Below are positions 6,380 to 8,427 of a stretch of DNA of 8,427 nt, in pieces. The stretch is from assembly GCA_030831445.1 (NCBI GenBank), contig JAURLB010000048.1, positions 1-8,427 on the forward strand, in the 5' to 3' direction. This DNA is from Candidatus Nanopelagicales bacterium. GTDB taxonomy: Bacteria; Actinomycetota; Actinomycetes; S36-B12; UBA5976. Each line of letters begins with the position of its first letter. Position 1 is the stretch's first letter. The notes under the pieces are model-generated. The model did no database searches and was not told where the DNA came from. It saw only the letters and a program-made list of their open reading frames with translations. The translations under genes were made by a program, and so were the position numbers.

Positions 6380-6898
6380 TTGCCAGTAGCCCCGGTCCAC
6401 CATATTTCTATTTCTGTTAAATCATTGGATGATTCAATTCATTTCTATAGAGATGTTTTAGGAATGAAAGTTACGCTGGAAGCCACTATTGACGATGAAT
6501 CCCACATCGAGTACTTAAGACTCCATCCCAATACATCTGGCCGAGTAGCGATGTTGCAGGTTGGACCGCCAATTGGAGCGGTTCAGCTTATTGAATGGTC
6601 CAGAACAGATTTATCTAGCTCGCCACTAAGACCAGGTAGTCCTGGAGCATTTCTTATTGCTTTTGAATTACATGAAGAAACTATGGATGATTTTCTTGTT
6701 CGCGTACAAAAATACCAAGTTCTTCCTTGGACTTTGCCGAAAACATCGACTATTCCAAACTATGGCACAATTCGAACTGTAGTAATTGAGGATCCAGATG
6801 GGTTAATGATCGAAATTTTAGAACTTCCTACTCGTGATTCAATTATGAAACTGCGTCAACAAAACGAAAATAGAGGGACCCAAAATGAAGAACAGTGA
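6380..6898 (+). CDS. VOC-fold (glyoxalase/methylmalonyl-CoA epimerase/extradiol dioxygenase superfamily) protein
   Basis: A 172-residue vicinal-oxygen-chelate protein with two beta-alpha-beta modules: VHHISISVKSLDDSIHFYRDVLGMKV (6-31 region) and, later, VVIEDPDGLMIEILE (134-148). Likely metal ligands by position are His8, Gln69 (VQLIEW) and Glu145. The fourth ligand, usually His in an HIAF motif, appears as Leu92 in FLIAF, so metal binding may be altered or absent. Chemistry in the family includes isomerisation, epimerisation of acyl-CoAs, ring cleavage and ligand binding; none can be assigned. The start is TTG at 6380, with GAGAG at 6368-6372; there is no in-frame ATG or GTG between the upstream stop (6344-6346) and this codon. 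The weak start may lower its expression relative to the monooxygenase. Its last 14 bases overlap the amidase gene, which suggests translational coupling. Confidence 0.85.
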   Translation: MPVAPVHHISISVKSLDDSIHFYRDVLGMKVTLEATIDDESHIEYLRLHPNTSGRVAMLQVGPPIGAVQLIEWSRTDLSSSPLRPGSPGAFLIAFELHEETMDDFLVRVQKYQVLPWTLPKTSTIPNYGTIRTVVIEDPDGLMIEILELPTRDSIMKLRQQNENRGTQNEEQ

Positions 6899-8306
6899 AC
6901 TTGCGGATCTAGATGCGACCGCAGTCGCAGAACTGATTCAGTTAAACCAAATCACTCCAACGGAAGCACTTGAAGCCACCCTCGATCTAATTGAAACTCG
7001 CGATGCACAGGTCAGTGCTGTCTGGAACGTGCTTGCAGATAGAGCGGTCAAATCAATCAAAAACGGATTGCCAAATGGACCATTTAGAGGTGTTCCATTT
7101 GCGGTTAAAGATTTAGGCCTGAAAATTGAAGGAGAAGTAACGACCCACGGAAGTACCTATTTCCAGGGAGACATTTCAAGTTATTCAAGTGAATTGACAA
7201 AGCGATATGAATCCGCTGGTCTGGTCATTTGCGCGAAGGTGTCCACGTCAGAATTTGGTCTCGGACCGTCTGGAGATACAGATTTACACCCTCGAACGAA
7301 TAACCCTTGGGACATAACGAGAATTGCGGGAGGCTCCTCTACCGGATCCGCAGCGGTTGTGTCTTCAGGAATATTTGCGATGGCGCACGCAAGCGACGGC
7401 GGAGGTTCGATTCGCATTCCGGCATCATGCTGTGGTGTCTTTGGATTCAAGCCTTCACGTGGAAGGATCTCCTACTACCCAGTAGCTGAACCTTGGAGCG
7501 GCATGTCAACCCAGCATGCAATTACAAGAACTGTCCGTGACAGCGCGACGCTCCTTGATTGCACCGCCGGAAATCTTCCCGGTGATCCTTATTTCTGTCC
7601 TCCATCTACAAATACTTTTCTCTCAGCGTCTAAAACGGAACCGCGCCAACTTTCAATCGGCGTTCATCTTGAGTCTGCTGATGGGATTAATCCGGATCCT
7701 CAAATAGCGCAACGAGTGCTCGCCATGGCCAAGCTCCTAGAAGACTTGGGGCACAAGATTACTTTCACAAAGTTGAATTTCAATCTAACCGAAGTTGCAA
7801 AACTGTATGGCGTTATCACTTCGGCTTCAATAAGAATGTTGATTGAAGAGCGCGCCAAGAGTATTGGTAGAGAACCAAACCAAGATGAACTACTGCCCGT
7901 AAGTAGGACGATCTATGAACGTGGAGCAAAGCATCGAGCAGTAGATCTTGCAGTTACTCGTGAGGCCTGTTTTGCAGCTTCTCGAAAAATATCTGAATTT
8001 ACTGAGCAATTTGATGTTCTTCTTTGCCCCACAATCGCAGAACTTCCTCAAAAGCATGGAAAATTTGATATGCGTTCATCAAATACTGATGAATACATGT
8101 CGACAATATTTAGGTTTGGCCCTTATACAGCGCTTGCAAGTATTGCTGGACAACCAGCTATGAGCGTCCCATTCGGATTCAGTGAAGAGGGCTTACCCAT
8201 CGGAGTCCACTTTTCTGCAGCCTTCGCGCAAGATGAGTTGCTCTTTCAACTCGCTGGACAGCTTGAGCGAACAAATCTTTGCGGATTCCCAAAAGTTAAA
8301 CAGTAG
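6885..8306 (+). CDS. Amidase-signature family hydrolase
   Basis: A 473-residue serine amidohydrolase that splits carbon-nitrogen amide bonds. The catalytic triad can be read directly: Lys75 in PFAVKD, cis-Ser151 in AGGSSTGSAA and nucleophile Ser175 in DGGGSIR. The Ser-Ser distance of 24 equals that of fatty acid amide hydrolase (217/241), and the Lys-Ser distance is close (76 against 75). The family motif reads GGSSTGS instead of the commoner GGSSGGS. Length is normal and no signal peptide is visible, so it is cytoplasmic; the dedicated GatA partner subunits are absent, so a tRNA-linked role is unlikely. ATG 6885 has GAGGGA at 6873-6878 and lies inside the end of the VOC gene. Its operon with a monooxygenase suggests that the pathway substrate or an intermediate carries an amide, but amidase substrates cannot be read from sequence. 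The stop overlaps the convergent membrane gene by 11 bases. Confidence 0.93.
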   Translation: MKNSELADLDATAVAELIQLNQITPTEALEATLDLIETRDAQVSAVWNVLADRAVKSIKNGLPNGPFRGVPFAVKDLGLKIEGEVTTHGSTYFQGDISSYSSELTKRYESAGLVICAKVSTSEFGLGPSGDTDLHPRTNNPWDITRIAGGSSTGSAAVVSSGIFAMAHASDGGGSIRIPASCCGVFGFKPSRGRISYYPVAEPWSGMSTQHAITRTVRDSATLLDCTAGNLPGDPYFCPPSTNTFLSASKTEPRQLSIGVHLESADGINPDPQIAQRVLAMAKLLEDLGHKITFTKLNFNLTEVAKLYGVITSASIRMLIEERAKSIGREPNQDELLPVSRTIYERGAKHRAVDLAVTREACFAASRKISEFTEQFDVLLCPTIAELPQKHGKFDMRSSNTDEYMSTIFRFGPYTALASIAGQPAMSVPFGFSEEGLPIGVHFSAAFAQDELLFQLAGQLERTNLCGFPKVKQ

Positions 8307-8427
8307 ATCTAACCAGGCGGCCAGTAAGCACGGCTGTAGCAGCACACACCGCCCCAACCACAAGGGCGTACGAATAGCTGGTTACTTTGCCGCTGCTTTC
8401 CGTTATGTCATGCACGGCAATCATCAA
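8296..8427 (-). CDS. C-terminal end of a membrane protein, possibly an MFS-type transporter (partial)
   Basis: An open minus-strand frame enters from the right edge and ends with TAA at 8298-8296; 43 residues are visible. They include a hydrophobic stretch of about 20 residues (YALVVGAVCAATAVLTG) followed by a short basic tail (RLVRSTV). This is what the last transmembrane helix and cytoplasmic end of a transporter look like; a major facilitator protein importing the pathway substrate would suit the context. The assignment rests on hydrophobicity and placement only. Its end overlaps the amidase stop by 11 bases, like the tight convergent pair at 1743-1762. Confidence 0.5.
   Translation of the reverse strand: MMIAVHDITESSGKVTSYSYALVVGAVCAATAVLTGRLVRSTV

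Noticed and set aside
7181..7450. An 89-residue minus-strand open frame within the amidase gene
   Set aside because: It covers the conserved amidase signature on the opposite strand and shows no recognisable protein features; a shadow frame.
8307..8427. A plus-strand gene or terminator after the amidase
   Set aside because: No stem-loop with a T-run is seen and no plus-strand start with a ribosome binding site; the opposite strand has an open frame with a convincing hydrophobic helix.

Overview
The window is a compact catabolic gene cluster. It probably comes from an uncultured actinobacterium, possibly a low-to-mid-GC planktonic Acidimicrobiia-type lineage; a Chloroflexota lineage of the SAR202 kind is an alternative. 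This placement is inference. It rests on the mix of enzymes (an SCP2-type thiolase with a DUF35 domain protein, an MFE2-like SDR, a FadE-type acyl-CoA dehydrogenase and a luciferase-like monooxygenase of the F420/flavin class), a GC content judged by eye to be in the low-to-mid 40s per cent, and very tight gene packing. There is no rRNA, tRNA, CRISPR array or mobile element.

Layout. Bases 1-956 (minus) hold the N-terminal three quarters or so of an acyl-CoA dehydrogenase that runs off the left edge. It diverges from an enoyl-CoA hydratase/isomerase at 1034-1762 (plus). That gene meets, tail to tail with a 20-base overlap, a three-gene minus-strand operon transcribed from 5301 to 1743: an HMG-CoA-synthase-like protein fused to a zinc-ribbon/OB-fold DUF35 domain, an SCP2-type thiolase, and an SDR 3-hydroxyacyl-CoA dehydrogenase. 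Diverging from this operon at 5377 is a plus-strand operon: luciferase-like monooxygenase, VOC-fold protein (TTG start) and amidase-signature hydrolase, ending at 8306. The last 132 bases hold the C-terminal end of a minus-strand membrane protein, possibly a transporter.

How the genes work together. Dehydrogenase, hydratase, 3-hydroxyacyl-CoA dehydrogenase and thiolase make one complete beta-oxidation-like cycle. The monooxygenase, VOC protein and amidase could act on the substrate before it enters CoA chemistry, possibly an amide or other nitrogen-containing molecule. The substrate cannot be named from sequence alone.

The strongest non-genic signal is a pair of matching palindromes, CATACC-N8-GGTATG, one in each divergent promoter region (987-1006 and 5331-5350). 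Their spacing to the flanking start codons agrees within one base (30 and 27 bases at the first site, 29 and 26 at the second). They look like operators for one TetR-type regulator, not encoded here, controlling all four transcription units. The second notable item is the HMG-CoA-synthase-like/DUF35 fusion, in which the usual catalytic Glu, Cys and His all appear to be replaced.
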